A stretch of DNA of 64,000 bases, taken from Brachionus plicatilis (lineage: Eukaryota; Rotifera; Eurotatoria; Ploima; Brachionidae). The position numbers and the translations under genes are program-made. Below are positions 40,601-50,239 of the stretch, piece after piece. The stretch is taken from contig QEOQ01000694.1 of assembly GCA_010279815.1 (NCBI GenBank), positions 1 through 64,000 on the forward strand, given 5' to 3'. Under the pieces are notes generated by a model. The model worked only from the letters and a program-made list of their open reading frames with translations. It did not search any database and was not told where the DNA came from. Position 1 is the first letter of the stretch. Every line of letters starts with the position of its first letter.

Positions 40601-43600
40601 ACTTATAGCAATAAATGTTTTAGTGGGAAAAAAGATTGTCCCTAAAACCCATATCCATGCATCCTGCGCCGGATTTTTTTAGACTAAAACACGGATTTTG
40701 GACTACTAAATCCCATTTTAATAGAGCCGGATCATAAATATTAAAAAATCTATTAAGATAATGCTTAAAATAATTTATAAACATGAATATATTTTCAATC
40801 TTGTATGTGAACTAGATTTTGAAAATTTAGAAATTCCGTTTAGTTTTGTTGTCATTTAAAGTTCTATTTTTTCTACGTGTAAAAATACTTTAAACTTTAT
40901 TATTTATTATAAATAAATTTTTTTAAATTAAAAGGCCTTGTGAATTTCAAATACAAATTGAACAAAAATTCATCATTTATTGATAGATTAAAATTAAAGT
41001 TAATAAATAATATTTAAAAAAATACGACTTCAAAATGCAATTTATTTATTTAATCAAGCAAAAGTTAAAAAAGAGATAAATCTATCAGGCAGCATGACAG
41101 CCTGTTAATTTTCTAATTTTCCAATACATATTTAACTAAGCCATCACGACTTAGTAAAAAAATAAATAAAATACAAGTATAAAACTATATTAATATAATA
41201 AAATTAAAATAGAAAAAAAATTAAGAAAAAATAAATAATAATAAAATTTAATAAAATAACTGAATTTTTGAATTTTTCAAAAGTACTTATAAAATTGTTG
41301 ATCATAAGATCTAAATTTGAATATAAAAATTTTTTAAAGAAATTAATATTTATGAATTTTGTAAAAAAATAACAAAATGTAGATTCGTCAAATTTTCTTT
41401 GGGTTGCAGGTTCAACTAACTGATTTTTGTTCCTCAAGATGTATGCAATATTTCTTAGAGAATTAAGTCGCAATTAATTTTTGAAAAAAAAAAATTGTTA
41501 AACGTTTGTTTTTGATCGATTTCTGGCTAGTATTAGACTAGAAGTGGAGCTATTTGAATCGTCAGGCTTATTTTCGATATCAGTTGAATTTAAGAGTGCG
41601 AAGGAATTGTTTTTTTGATGTCTGAATACAATTTTTATTTTAGTAAATAAAATCAATAATCAATTTAAATGTTATTGATGTTTTATTTTAGTCATTTTTC
41701 ACATTAGAAAAAAATTTTTAGGTAAAAAAGATGCATTAATTTGACAATTTTCAATATTACTTATAGCCTTTTGATTAACCAAAAAATAAAGAATTTTTGT
41801 TCAATTTGTATTCGAATTTCACAATACCAATTTAAATGTAAAAAATTAAAAAAAAAAAGCAATCCATCCAAAAAATCCGTGTCCACGGTGCCAGGTCCGC
41901 CATTTAGGGACAACTAGAAAAAAATTTTTTTTTAAATCATCAACTCCAAAACAAAAATTTATTATAAAATAAGAAAACTAAATAAAAAAAAAAGTCTATC
42001 GGTCCTTCTAGCGTTAAGCTTTTAAATGCTCATGTTGGCCTTGTTTAAGACAACTTGGACAACACACTCAACCAAACAACTGTCACTCGATCCACCCGTC
42101 TAAAGCAACAACAAAAACTGCTGGAATCTCTGGCGTGCAATGAGAACGAATCAAGCGAAAGTGACAGCGAAGAATGTGCCCATTTTGACGAACTTCTAGA
42201 CACCCAGAGCAACTCCCAACAAGACAGCCACATTGGCAATGATTCAAACAATGACAAGTCGATATACGAATCAGCCGAGTCCGAGTCAAATTCAGTAAGC
42301 AGCGACATTGAGTACACGAATCCAGAGTCCGAGTGGGACAATCAGACAAACGCGAGCGACCAATCGTACAGCGAGTTTTTGTCACTTGGCAGCGACGACC
42401 CGGAGTCGCTGGACGGCCAAGACCTCGAGCTGAAGCGAAAAGAGCTCGAGCGGCAAGCAAAGCGTCTCATACGCAAAAAACAAAAGCTCAGCTGCAAAAT
42501 CCTCAACTCGGACTGCATGCTGTCCAACAGTGACTCGTTTGGCGAACCGGTCCGAATGAGCTTGCGCAAGCGAACACTGTGCAACAAGTTGGCGAGTGGG
42601 CCGCTCGCCGACGACCAATACTCGGCGGGCGACCGCGCATACAAACACGAGGTGAGCCTGGACGAGCAGAGGGGCGAGCTCAAGCTAAAAATAAAGCGCG
42701 TTACCAACCTGAACCGAATGAACGCGGCGGGGGACGCGTGCGCCGACCACACAGAGCTGCCGGCCAAGCGCAAGCGCACCGGCAGCGCCAGCTTCAAATC
42801 GAGTCCGAACACATCGCCGCTCAACCTGTTCCCGGAGCTGAGCATGCCGATTTGCTCGCCGGCCGCGTCCCCCGGCGCCCTCTCGCCCTCCAAGCTCGTC
42901 GTCAAGTCGAACTCGTCGCCGCCAGTGCCGCCGCCGCCCCTCGCTCTGCCCATGCCGCCCCACAACATATTCAACGACGACGACGACGACGACGCCCAGC
43001 CCAAATACCTGCCGCTCGACACCGCCAAAAACCTGGCCAAAATAAAGCATCAAATAGCGGAGAAAAAACGCAAGCTGAGCTGGGACGAGTGCGCCACCAC
43101 CAAACGCTCCGCCAATGCCAGCATACAAAAGCTGGTCAGCGAGCTCAAGTCGATTGGCTCGAACGGCAACGACAACGTGTCCAGCTCGGCTAGCACGCCC
43201 GACCACCAACAGTTGCCACCGCTCACACAGCTGCCCTCTTTTCTCGCCAACCTTGACCTTGTCAACCTGATCAAGTCGCAACAGGACAAGGACAAAAAGC
43301 TCGCCTCACTCTCCCCCTCCTCCTCCTCGGGTCCGGTCCACGTGGACACCAGCTTTTTGAGCGACAGTCTGCTCAACTGCGACAACACGGCCGCCGAGCT
43401 CTCCTTGCCGCACATAAACACTCTCATCCTCAAGTTGAACCCTCCGCTTCATCCCAAACAAAAAGAGAACACGTTCAGCTCGACACACTTCGTGAGCCCG
43501 CTGCCAGTCCAACAGTACCAGCAGACACAGACGCCCAATCGGCTCATACAGCCGCTGTACCACAACGGCGCCGCCTATCCCGCCAACCCACGGCCTAGCT

Positions 43601-44934
43601 TTGTCACCTCGTCGCCCAACTACCAAAAGCAGCACTCGCCCAGCCACTTTCAGTATCCGCGCTACCCACCGCCACCGCCGCCGCCCACGCAGCCCCAGAC
43701 CGGCCAATTTATGCCGCCGCAGCCCACTCAACCGCCACCAATCGTCCAACCAACGCCTCCACCACCCGTTCAAATGGTCCAGCAGCAGCAGTACACCAAC
43801 TACGGCCAATTCAGCAATCAACAACAGCAGCAGCAACAACAAGCCGCTCATCCGCCTCTCAACAACAACAACAGCAGCAACAGTGGCAGCGCCTATCAGC
43901 AAAATGTAGTTTTGGTGCAGTCGCCCATAAAGTACGCTAATTCGCCGGCACCGGCCTATGGCGCGCAGTCGACCATGGCCAGTCAGTCGCACAGCGTGAA
44001 GCCAGTGCAGCAAGGCATAAATGTGTGCATACCGCAGCAGCAGGCTGGTGCCACTAGCCAAAGTTTGGCCACTACTCTCATATCGCCGATAAACTCGCAA
44101 AGTTCGCCAAGCGTGCAGTCGGTGGTGACGCCGACGAAGAGCAAGCGCAGAGACAAGGAGAAAAATTTGAATGTGAGCGCGGCGTCCGCCGGCCAACTAA
44201 GCTGCAGCTCGGCCGGCACTCAGAGCCAGGCGCAGAGCTCGCAGTCGCGGACCGCCCGGTCCACTCAGCATCAGCTCACGGTGGCCCAGCTTCTCAGCCA
44301 AAAACACCAGCAGCAGCAACAGCAGCAGAAGAGCCACGAGTTGAGCCGGAGCATGAGCAGCCCGCTCACAGTGCCCGCTCTCGTCCAGGTCAGCGAACAG
44401 GCCAATTGTAATGGCTCGACGGGCTCGCTGGTCTCTAGCGGGCAAAATGGCTGCCATGGGGTCAAGGTGGCGTGCGAGTCCGAGGCCACAAGTTCCACTC
44501 AGTCCACTTGTGGCATGCCGCGCACTTCAATTGCTCATTTTAGTAATTGCCAGCCCAATGCGCCGCCCTCACTCTCCATACCAACGCCTCTGTCCCAATC
44601 GACCAAGATTCTGCTCAACGAGACGAATGCGCCCTCGCCTCAAACAGTCACGTGTATTCCCATTAGCAGTCTTGGTTTTGGCCAGTCCAATGGGCTGTTG
44701 GCTGCCGAGTCGGCCAGAGATGCGGACAATTGCGATGTGCCTAGTCAATGCCAATCGAATGATGGATATCATGAGTGCTCGAGCAAACGGGCCATGGTCG
44801 AGTGCCAAAAGTGCATGCTGTTTTGTCACCATGATTGTGTATATTTGAAAAAAGTGGACTCGAGAGGCGAACCGATGCGCTTGTGCGCCGGTTGTTTCAA
44901 TGAGCAGGAGAAAAAGTGCCTTGTTGGAGACTAG
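34698..44934 (+). CDS. Asx: Additional sex combs-like (Asx/ASXL) chromatin protein, N-terminus incomplete
   Basis: Exons 34698-34971, 36463-36916, 38753-38835 and 42050-44934 join in consistent phase (about 1,230 residues); earlier exons are missing. The first readable residues SKSKWYKLDSLI match the end of the HARE-HTH domain. Exons 2-3 form the ASXH/DEUBAD domain (LDLKVLLQPAIFESLPRQSQ, LIKLLPECDRLF, GIGALNNEFIKKCC, EWQQKLSKGYF), which in known proteins activates BAP1 to remove ubiquitin from histone H2A. The large last exon is Ser/Pro/Gln-rich and ends with the Asx-type PHD finger: ECSSKRAMVECQKCMLFCHH, DCVYLKK, RLCAGCFNEQ. Stop TAG at 44934. Role: Polycomb-linked chromatin regulation. The second exon could start at 36475 instead of 36463. 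The AT-rich first exons contrast sharply with the GC-rich last one. Confidence 0.85.
34799..34919 (+). repeat. Asx exon segment with inverted copy at 41504-41624
   Basis: These 121 coding bases recur in reverse orientation at 41504-41624 with two substitutions and no gap (visible changes at 34812 and in ACTAACCAG versus ACTAGCCAG). Confidence 0.92.
39389..39482 (+). other. Possible alternative terminal exon of Asx
   Basis: After an acceptor-like TTTTCTAG, an in-phase frame ELQTLMKKCIITNCYNDDKH... runs to a TAA. Joining it to the exon ending at 38835 would give a short Asx isoform with ASXH but no PHD finger. No homology supports it; only splice phase and an open frame. Confidence 0.25.
40636..41913. 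mobile_element. Candidate degenerate TIR element inside Asx intron 3
   Basis: TTGTCCCTAAA at 40636-40646 is inverted as TTTAGGGACAA at 41903-41913. Just inside each end, ACACGGATTTT and a GC-rich patch recur (left CGCCGGATTTTTTTAG; right, reversed, GGACACGGATTTTTTGG). The ~1.28-kb interval contains the inverted Asx exon copy. Boundaries and target duplication are unproven. Confidence 0.4.
41504..41624 (-). repeat. Inverted copy of Asx exon segment
   Basis: Minus-strand copy of 34799-34919, 119 of 121 bases identical. The homology ends abruptly on both sides. It lies in the intron between Asx exons 38753-38835 and 42050-44934, antisense to the gene. Confidence 0.92.
42050..44934 (+). other. 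GC-rich island coinciding with the last Asx exon
   Basis: Base composition jumps at about 42.06 kb from AT-saturated to GC-rich and falls back at about 44.94 kb, matching the exon. Several long spurious frames on both strands result from the lack of stop codons. CpG and GCC/GGC codons are frequent, unlike all other genes here. Confidence 0.9.
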
Positions 44935-45122
44935 CAAAATGTGAAAGTTTAATTGGGCTGCTACTTTTTTTTTTTTTTTTTTAAATGATTCCAAATTGTT
45001 TAATTGTTTAGGTAAAAGCTTCTTTTTTTTGCTTTTGAAAAATTTTTTATTATTTTTTATATTGCATTTTACACAATTGGTGTTTGCTTCACTTCACCAT
45101 TATTTTGAATCAAATTTTTTGA

Positions 45123-45182
45123 TATTTTGTTTTTTTTTTTTTGTTTCGCTTTTTTTTTTTGTTTCGCTTTTTTTTTTTGTTG
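45123..45182. repeat. T-tract minisatellite in the Asx 3' flank
   Basis: About three units of a T10-12 run followed by GTTTCGC (last unit GTTGGGC). Confidence 0.8.
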
Positions 45183-45529
45183 GGCTAAGCGTTTTAAATT
45201 TTAAATCTTGTTTAAAGTTATTTATATGAAAAATAATTTTTTATACCATTGTTGGATTTTATTGAATTTTTCTCAAATTAAGCCTATTCTATTTAGGTTA
45301 AAAGAATTGTAATATTTTTTGAAATTAAATTCTTTTTTTTCAAGTCTTGGTTTTCGGATAATTTAGAAATTTTTTAAAATAAAATTGAAAAATTTTTTTT
45401 TTCTTTTTTAAATTCACAATTCAATGTTTTCAGTGTGATCTAAACAATTGCTTTATACTTATTTAAGACAAGAATTACAATCCATTGATACTATTGCTTA
45501 ATTGTTAAAATTGAAACCATTTAGTTAAA

Positions 45530-46535
45530 ATTAAACTTCTAAGTTGTCTAAAAAATATTCCATATGAATCAAGGCTAAAGATTTTAAATTTGACAACCCT
45601 TGAAGAGAGGCGAAAAAGAGGTGATTTAATCCAAATGTACAAACTAGTCAAAGGTATGGAAAATATAAATTTAATAAATGGAATTAATTATGCAAAAACA
45701 ACAACAGGACCAGGTGGTAATTTAAGAAGACATGACAAAAGACTAGTGAGAGAACTGACCAGAAGGGTCCTCCACGTTTCAATTTCTTAACTAATAGGGT
45801 GGTGGACATATGGAATGTGTTGTCAACAAGAGCTGTAAATGCTGTTTCACTCAATAGTTTCGAGGCAATAATCGACAGAGAAGTTTTTGGTATGGATAAA
45901 AGCAAAGACTGCTAAGACTCTTAATGGGCCAGGCGCCATATTGGCGTTGGTTTAGCGATCATTTTCGCTGTACAGCAGTTCACACTACTACTCCTACTAC
46001 TACTACATTAGAACACTCGCTTACCTTTATCTACACAATTTACCTATAATTGACCTTAACCCTTGGTGATCATCAAGCAATATCAACCACCCTTGATGAA
46101 GTAGAATAAAAAGAGGAAGTGAAGCCTGAACATTTGAAAATCGACCGCCAAAAAATCAAATGGCGGAAACATAACCAGAGACGTTTGTACCAGCAAGAAC
46201 TGGAAAAACTCTATGAGATACTCAAGTACAACAGAGAGAATACGCCTAGAGTAAAATTAGCTTAAATTTTTATTTATTTATTTTTTTTGTTTATATAAAT
46301 TCTTTTCTATTGTCATTTGTTTTTCTTATTTTTATTCGAATTTATCAAAAATTGTACATAGTGAAATTGACATGACTCGACTAGACTTTTTTCAATTTGA
46401 ATACTTCATTTTTACATTTTCTGATGTTTCATTTTGTATATTTTCAATTTCAAAAGTAGACAACATCACCTTATTTGAAGATACGGTGAGCAAATGGTCG
46501 GCAAAAGGCCTCAGCATTAGTAAATAAATAAATAC
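45530..46535 (+). mobile_element. 5'-truncated non-LTR retrotransposon (LINE), 3' end
   Basis: The end of a reverse-transcriptase ORF is recognisable: CLKNIPYESRLKILNLTTLE, ERRKRGDLIQMYKLVKGMEN, GPGGNLRRHDKRLVREL, then after a -1 frameshift near 45760 RFNFLTNRVVDIWNVLSTRA, VNAVSLNSFEAIIDREVFGM and a stop. A ~600-bp tail follows, ending in TAAATAAATAAATA at ~46521-46534. This is the common Jockey/CR1-clade C-terminal block. The copy lacks most of the element and is frameshifted, so it is dead. Confidence 0.85.
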
Positions 46536-48830
46536 ATGAATTTACCTTAACCCATAACAAAAAGACGAATTTTAAGTTGATTTATTTTTGAGTTATTACA
46601 TTCCAAACCATGTTATAACAATTTTTAATTTCACTTTTGAAATAAACTTCAATTTTATTTATTTGTTTATCTCAAAAGATTAAAAATAGAATAAGGTTAA
46701 ATAAAATTTAAAGTAAAATCAATTTAGGAAAGAAAAAAATTTAAATATGAGAAATAAATTGAAAAGAGTAATCTCAGATGCTACATGTTTAGGTAGCAAT
46801 TCCACAATGGAGTCTGGTATTCGATATATCTGGAATCGAAGCTGCTTTGTTTTCCTCCACCAGTCTGTCACTTATTTTTTTTTAGAATAATAATTTTTTT
46901 AACATTTAACATTTTTTAATCAATTTAAAAATAATTTTTGATGATTCTAAATTGAAAAAAGTTAAATTTTATTTGATAAAATATTTTTCATTATTTTTAT
47001 TTTTCATTATTGAAGGAGATTTTGGAAGTGAGATTAGCTCAGAAGATGCACAAGGCAAATTATAATTGATTCAGTTAATGATCTTGACGTGACTGATATT
47101 GAAGATAAAGATGAAGATGAGCAAGAGTAATAAAATAGATAAAAGATATTATACTTTACATGAGAAAAAATGTATAAAATAAACAAGAAACTGTCAGAAG
47201 TAAAATTAGACAGCATTAAATATAAAAGTTTGTTATATTAAAAGCAGACACTTGAAAAACCAAAATGCACAGATGAAACTATAGAAGAAGTAATAAAATC
47301 TTTAAAAAGTGTCCTGAATTCGATAATTTTTTTGAGTGGAAAGGGTTAAAAATACACATGGCTAAAAAACATTGAAATTTAAAACTGATGATTTTGAATT
47401 TCTTTGGTTACTTAATTTTTTCTTTAGTCACATAATAAATTTTTTGGCCACCTAATTTTTTTATTGTTTACTTCTAGTCATATATTCCATCTTATAAAAT
47501 TGAGCGACCAGTCTTGGTCATATATTTTAGTTGAGGGATACTAGTCACATAATATGTGACCAACTGGTCACCTATGACTATAGACCCTCATTTAATTAGA
47601 GGAACAGAAAATATAGGAGTACAATTGAAAGAGAAGCAGTCATGAGTTCTAAATAAATTAACCAGTGATAAATTAAACAATTAATCATTTTTTAGTATAC
47701 TCTGAATTTTAAATTCTTTTTAAATCTTTTTTTTCAATTTTGACGTTAATTGAATAAATTTTAATTAAATTTTTAAAATAATAAATCTAATGCAGAACCA
47801 TTTCATATTTCATACAATTCATGTTATTTACAACCATGTTTGATGCATATATTTAGACACACAATTTTTGCATCGTTGGGCGGATATAATTATTATTATT
47901 TTTTTTTATTTCACTGAACGCCTCTAAGGCGATTTAAAAAATAAATAAGATAAAATAAGTATAAATATAAGGGTTTGAGTAAAAACTAAAAAAAATTCAA
48001 ACTTGATATGTTAAATTTTAAATTCGATGATTATCATTCATTTTGTGTTCTACTTTTGTTTTTTTTATTTTTGTTTTTTTCTATTTCATCGTTATTTTGT
48101 GTATTTTCCCAAAAAAATTAAAAAAAAATAAAGACAGAACACAAAATGAATAATAATAATCGAAATTTCAAATTTAACGTATCAAATTTGAATTTTTTTC
48201 AGATATTGCTCATAAACTTTCAAGTTTTACTTTTTAATTTTTTTTACATCACCTTAAAGGTGTTGATTGAAATAAATAATAGCAATAATAATAATATATC
48301 ATAAATATATTACACCTTAAATAAAAAAAATAATATTTTTAAGTTCAAACTTAAAATGAAGTATTAAAAAAAATTATTTGACAAACTTATTTTATTTTTT
48401 ATATTTATTTATTTTTAAGTTTACAAATAAAATTAAGAGAAAAATTTTGATCCAGTTTGAAGATTTTTTAGTTCGATTTTACTAAGTGAAAAATGGCCAG
48501 TGATAGAATTACCATGCCATAAATTTTGTATTAGAAATCTAAAGATTAATGAAAAAAATAATTGCTTTAAAAATTCTTAAACAAATTTCTATTTTTATAT
48601 GGTACAATTTTGACGACATTTTTTATTCCGAAGTTAACATGAGTCAATTGTTCAATAATGTGTTTGATTTTCAAATAAAAAAAACAAACATTATTTAATC
48701 AAAACAATCAAATTTTAGGCTTAAAGAGTAAAGTTCATTAGAAAAATTCTCAAAATTAAAAATATTCTATCCTTAAAATCTTACAGGATTTTTTTTCTAA
48801 TTGCATAAGGTTTACCGGATAAAAATATTT
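46536..48830. other. AT-rich spacer with decayed sequence and a palindrome
   Basis: About 2.3 kb. Patches at 46780-46875 and 46980-47330 have a more gene-like composition (for example acidic VNDLDVTDIEDKDEDEQE) but are interrupted by stops, possibly relics of a transposon gene. TAGTCACATA/GGTCACCTATGAC repeats occur at 47430-47585, and the palindrome 47889-48298 follows. Confidence 0.4.
47889..48298. repeat. ~410-bp imperfect palindrome of two retroelement tails, head to head
   Basis: The left arm (47889-~48057) and right arm (~48133-48298) are inverted copies: from outside inward each has (ATT)n, TTTATTTCA, a small hairpin (CGCCTCTAAGGCG left; CACCTTTAAGGTG right), an A-rich stretch, TTCAAA-TTGATA, GTTAAAT and CATTTTGTGTTCT. 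The centre is T-rich. Confidence 0.75.
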
Positions 48831-49751
48831 CTACAAAAAATAGGGTGTTATATTTTTGGATGGAAAAACTCTCAAGTCATCTGGAACTGCCGAAAATATT
48901 TTTGCTTCTTTGGTATTTTTATCGCTAAATGATAAAATCGAGGCAATATTTCCGCATCTATAGCAGTAATTTGGTGCTGACCAAACAGTGACCAATTTAT
49001 CATCGAACCAATATTTATAGCCCTCTTGAACTAGTTGATGAGCTCTACAGATCAAATTTAAGCTATTTATTTCGCAGAACTGGTTTACAACTTTAGCACC
49101 AAAAAGCCATCCAGCTCCTCTAGGAGATATGGACCATGAGTCCACTTCTTCGGGATCTGACCAAACAAGATCGCAGAAAGCACCTTTGTTAGGAATTTCT
49201 TGATTTCTTTCAATCAATCTAATCTGATCTAGAGTTTTTATTTCTGGCGATAGACCTCCATGAACACATAAAATTGAGTCGTCTATAATTGCTGCTATGG
49301 TCAAATAGTCAAATAGCTTACAGCAATATTTCCACGGATTAGCGTTTCCGTATTTTGTCATACATTCGTCATAGAATCCATACACTTGGGTTATTTGTCT
49401 TGACTCATGATTTCCTCTTAGCAGTGTTATTTTATCTGGATATTTAGCTTTGAATAAAAGTAATTGGGTAATGGTTTCTAAGCTGTAGTACCCGCGGTCC
49501 ACAAAATCACCCATAAATATGTAATTTGTGTCCGGTGGGTATCCCCCTGTGCGGAATAATTCTTGTAAATCATAATATTGACCATGTATGTCACCGCATA
49601 CTGTTACTGGCGTGTAAACAGGGTGCACATTTGACTCTTCGATTAAATATTCTAAAACTATATCACATAATCTTCTAAAGTCATTTTCAGGCAAGTATTT
49701 GCAGTCTTTAGTTAGTTCAATCCATTTGTCTAAATTTGAGTCACCGGACAT
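48831..49751 (-). CDS. PPP6C: Protein phosphatase 6 catalytic subunit
   Basis: A single 306-residue frame from ATG at 49751, the usual PPP6C length (~305). Diagnostic PPP motifs are intact: [86 protein letters not shown] and the C-terminal TPYFL that is methylated in PP2A-family enzymes. The N-terminus ([14 protein letters not shown]) and middle fit PP6 better than PP2A or PP4. Ser/Thr phosphatase of the cell cycle, DNA damage and NF-kB signalling. Unlike its multi-exon neighbours it has no intron, so it could be an old retrocopy or intron loss. Confidence 0.94.
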   Translation of the reverse strand: MSGDSNLDKWIELTKDCKYLPENDFRRLCDIVLEYLIEESNVHPVYTPVTVCGDIHGQYYDLQELFRTGGYPPDTNYIFMGDFVDRGYYSLETITQLLLFKAKYPDKITLLRGNHESRQITQVYGFYDECMTKYGNANPWKYCCKLFDYLTIAAIIDDSILCVHGGLSPEIKTLDQIRLIERNQEIPNKGAFCDLVWSDPEEVDSWSISPRGAGWLFGAKVVNQFCEINSLNLICRAHQLVQEGYKYWFDDKLVTVWSAPNYCYRCGNIASILSFSDKNTKEAKIFSAVPDDLRVFPSKNITPYFL

Positions 49752-50179
49752 TTTTATATTGAGAATAAGGGTAAAATAATCAGAAAAAATTTGAGTTTTT
49801 TACTCTTGAATTATATAAAATAGTCTAAGTTTGAATTTGTCATAAGTTATTTTGAGTCAAAAATTTATTCTTAAATGAACAAATTGCAAATTTAAATTAA
49901 TAAAATTATAAATGAAAGAAATTTGTCTTAAAATTAAAAAACTTATCTATTTATACAATTTAAAATTCTTTGGTCAGTTTCCATAAAAATAACCAAAGCT
50001 AATTGACCGAAATATGAACGAGACATATTTATTTTTTTTGTTATTTTAAAAATCATATTTTATTTATTTTTTTTATTTTAAGGGTAATCAAGAGATTGGT
50101 ACCAATGTTATGAATTAATGATTAAAACTTTGTTTTATTTCATTTAGATAATACATCTTTCAAAATCTAAAAAAATACA

Positions 50180-50239
50180 TACAGTACTGATTTGACACGT
50201 GGAATTTACGTAAAATCCACGTGTCAAATCAGTACTGTA
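50180..50239. mobile_element. 60-nt near-perfect palindrome, minimal TA-type MITE
   Basis: Arms 50180-50203 and 50216-50239 are perfect 24-bp inverted repeats beginning TACAGTACTGATTTGACACG; even the 12-nt centre ATTTACGTAAAA is nearly self-complementary, leaving one mispaired position. TA-CAGT...ACTG-TA ends suit a Tc1/mariner-type element reduced to its two termini. Confidence 0.8.

Noticed and set aside
41204..41473. 89-codon minus-strand frame
   Set aside because: Only its first ~35 codons look coding; no homology, no splice support. Mentioned only as part of the candidate element.
42050..44934. GC-rich block as bacterial contamination or horizontal transfer
   Set aside because: It ends in an Asx-type PHD finger and joins in phase with upstream AT-rich ASXH exons.
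42045..44994. Many long open frames on both strands across 42-45 kb
   Set aside because: GC-rich sequence has few stops; only the frame ending in the Asx PHD finger has homology and proper splice phase.
46980..47330. Decayed gene with acidic stretch
   Set aside because: Several stops in every frame and no recognisable family; left as spacer description only.
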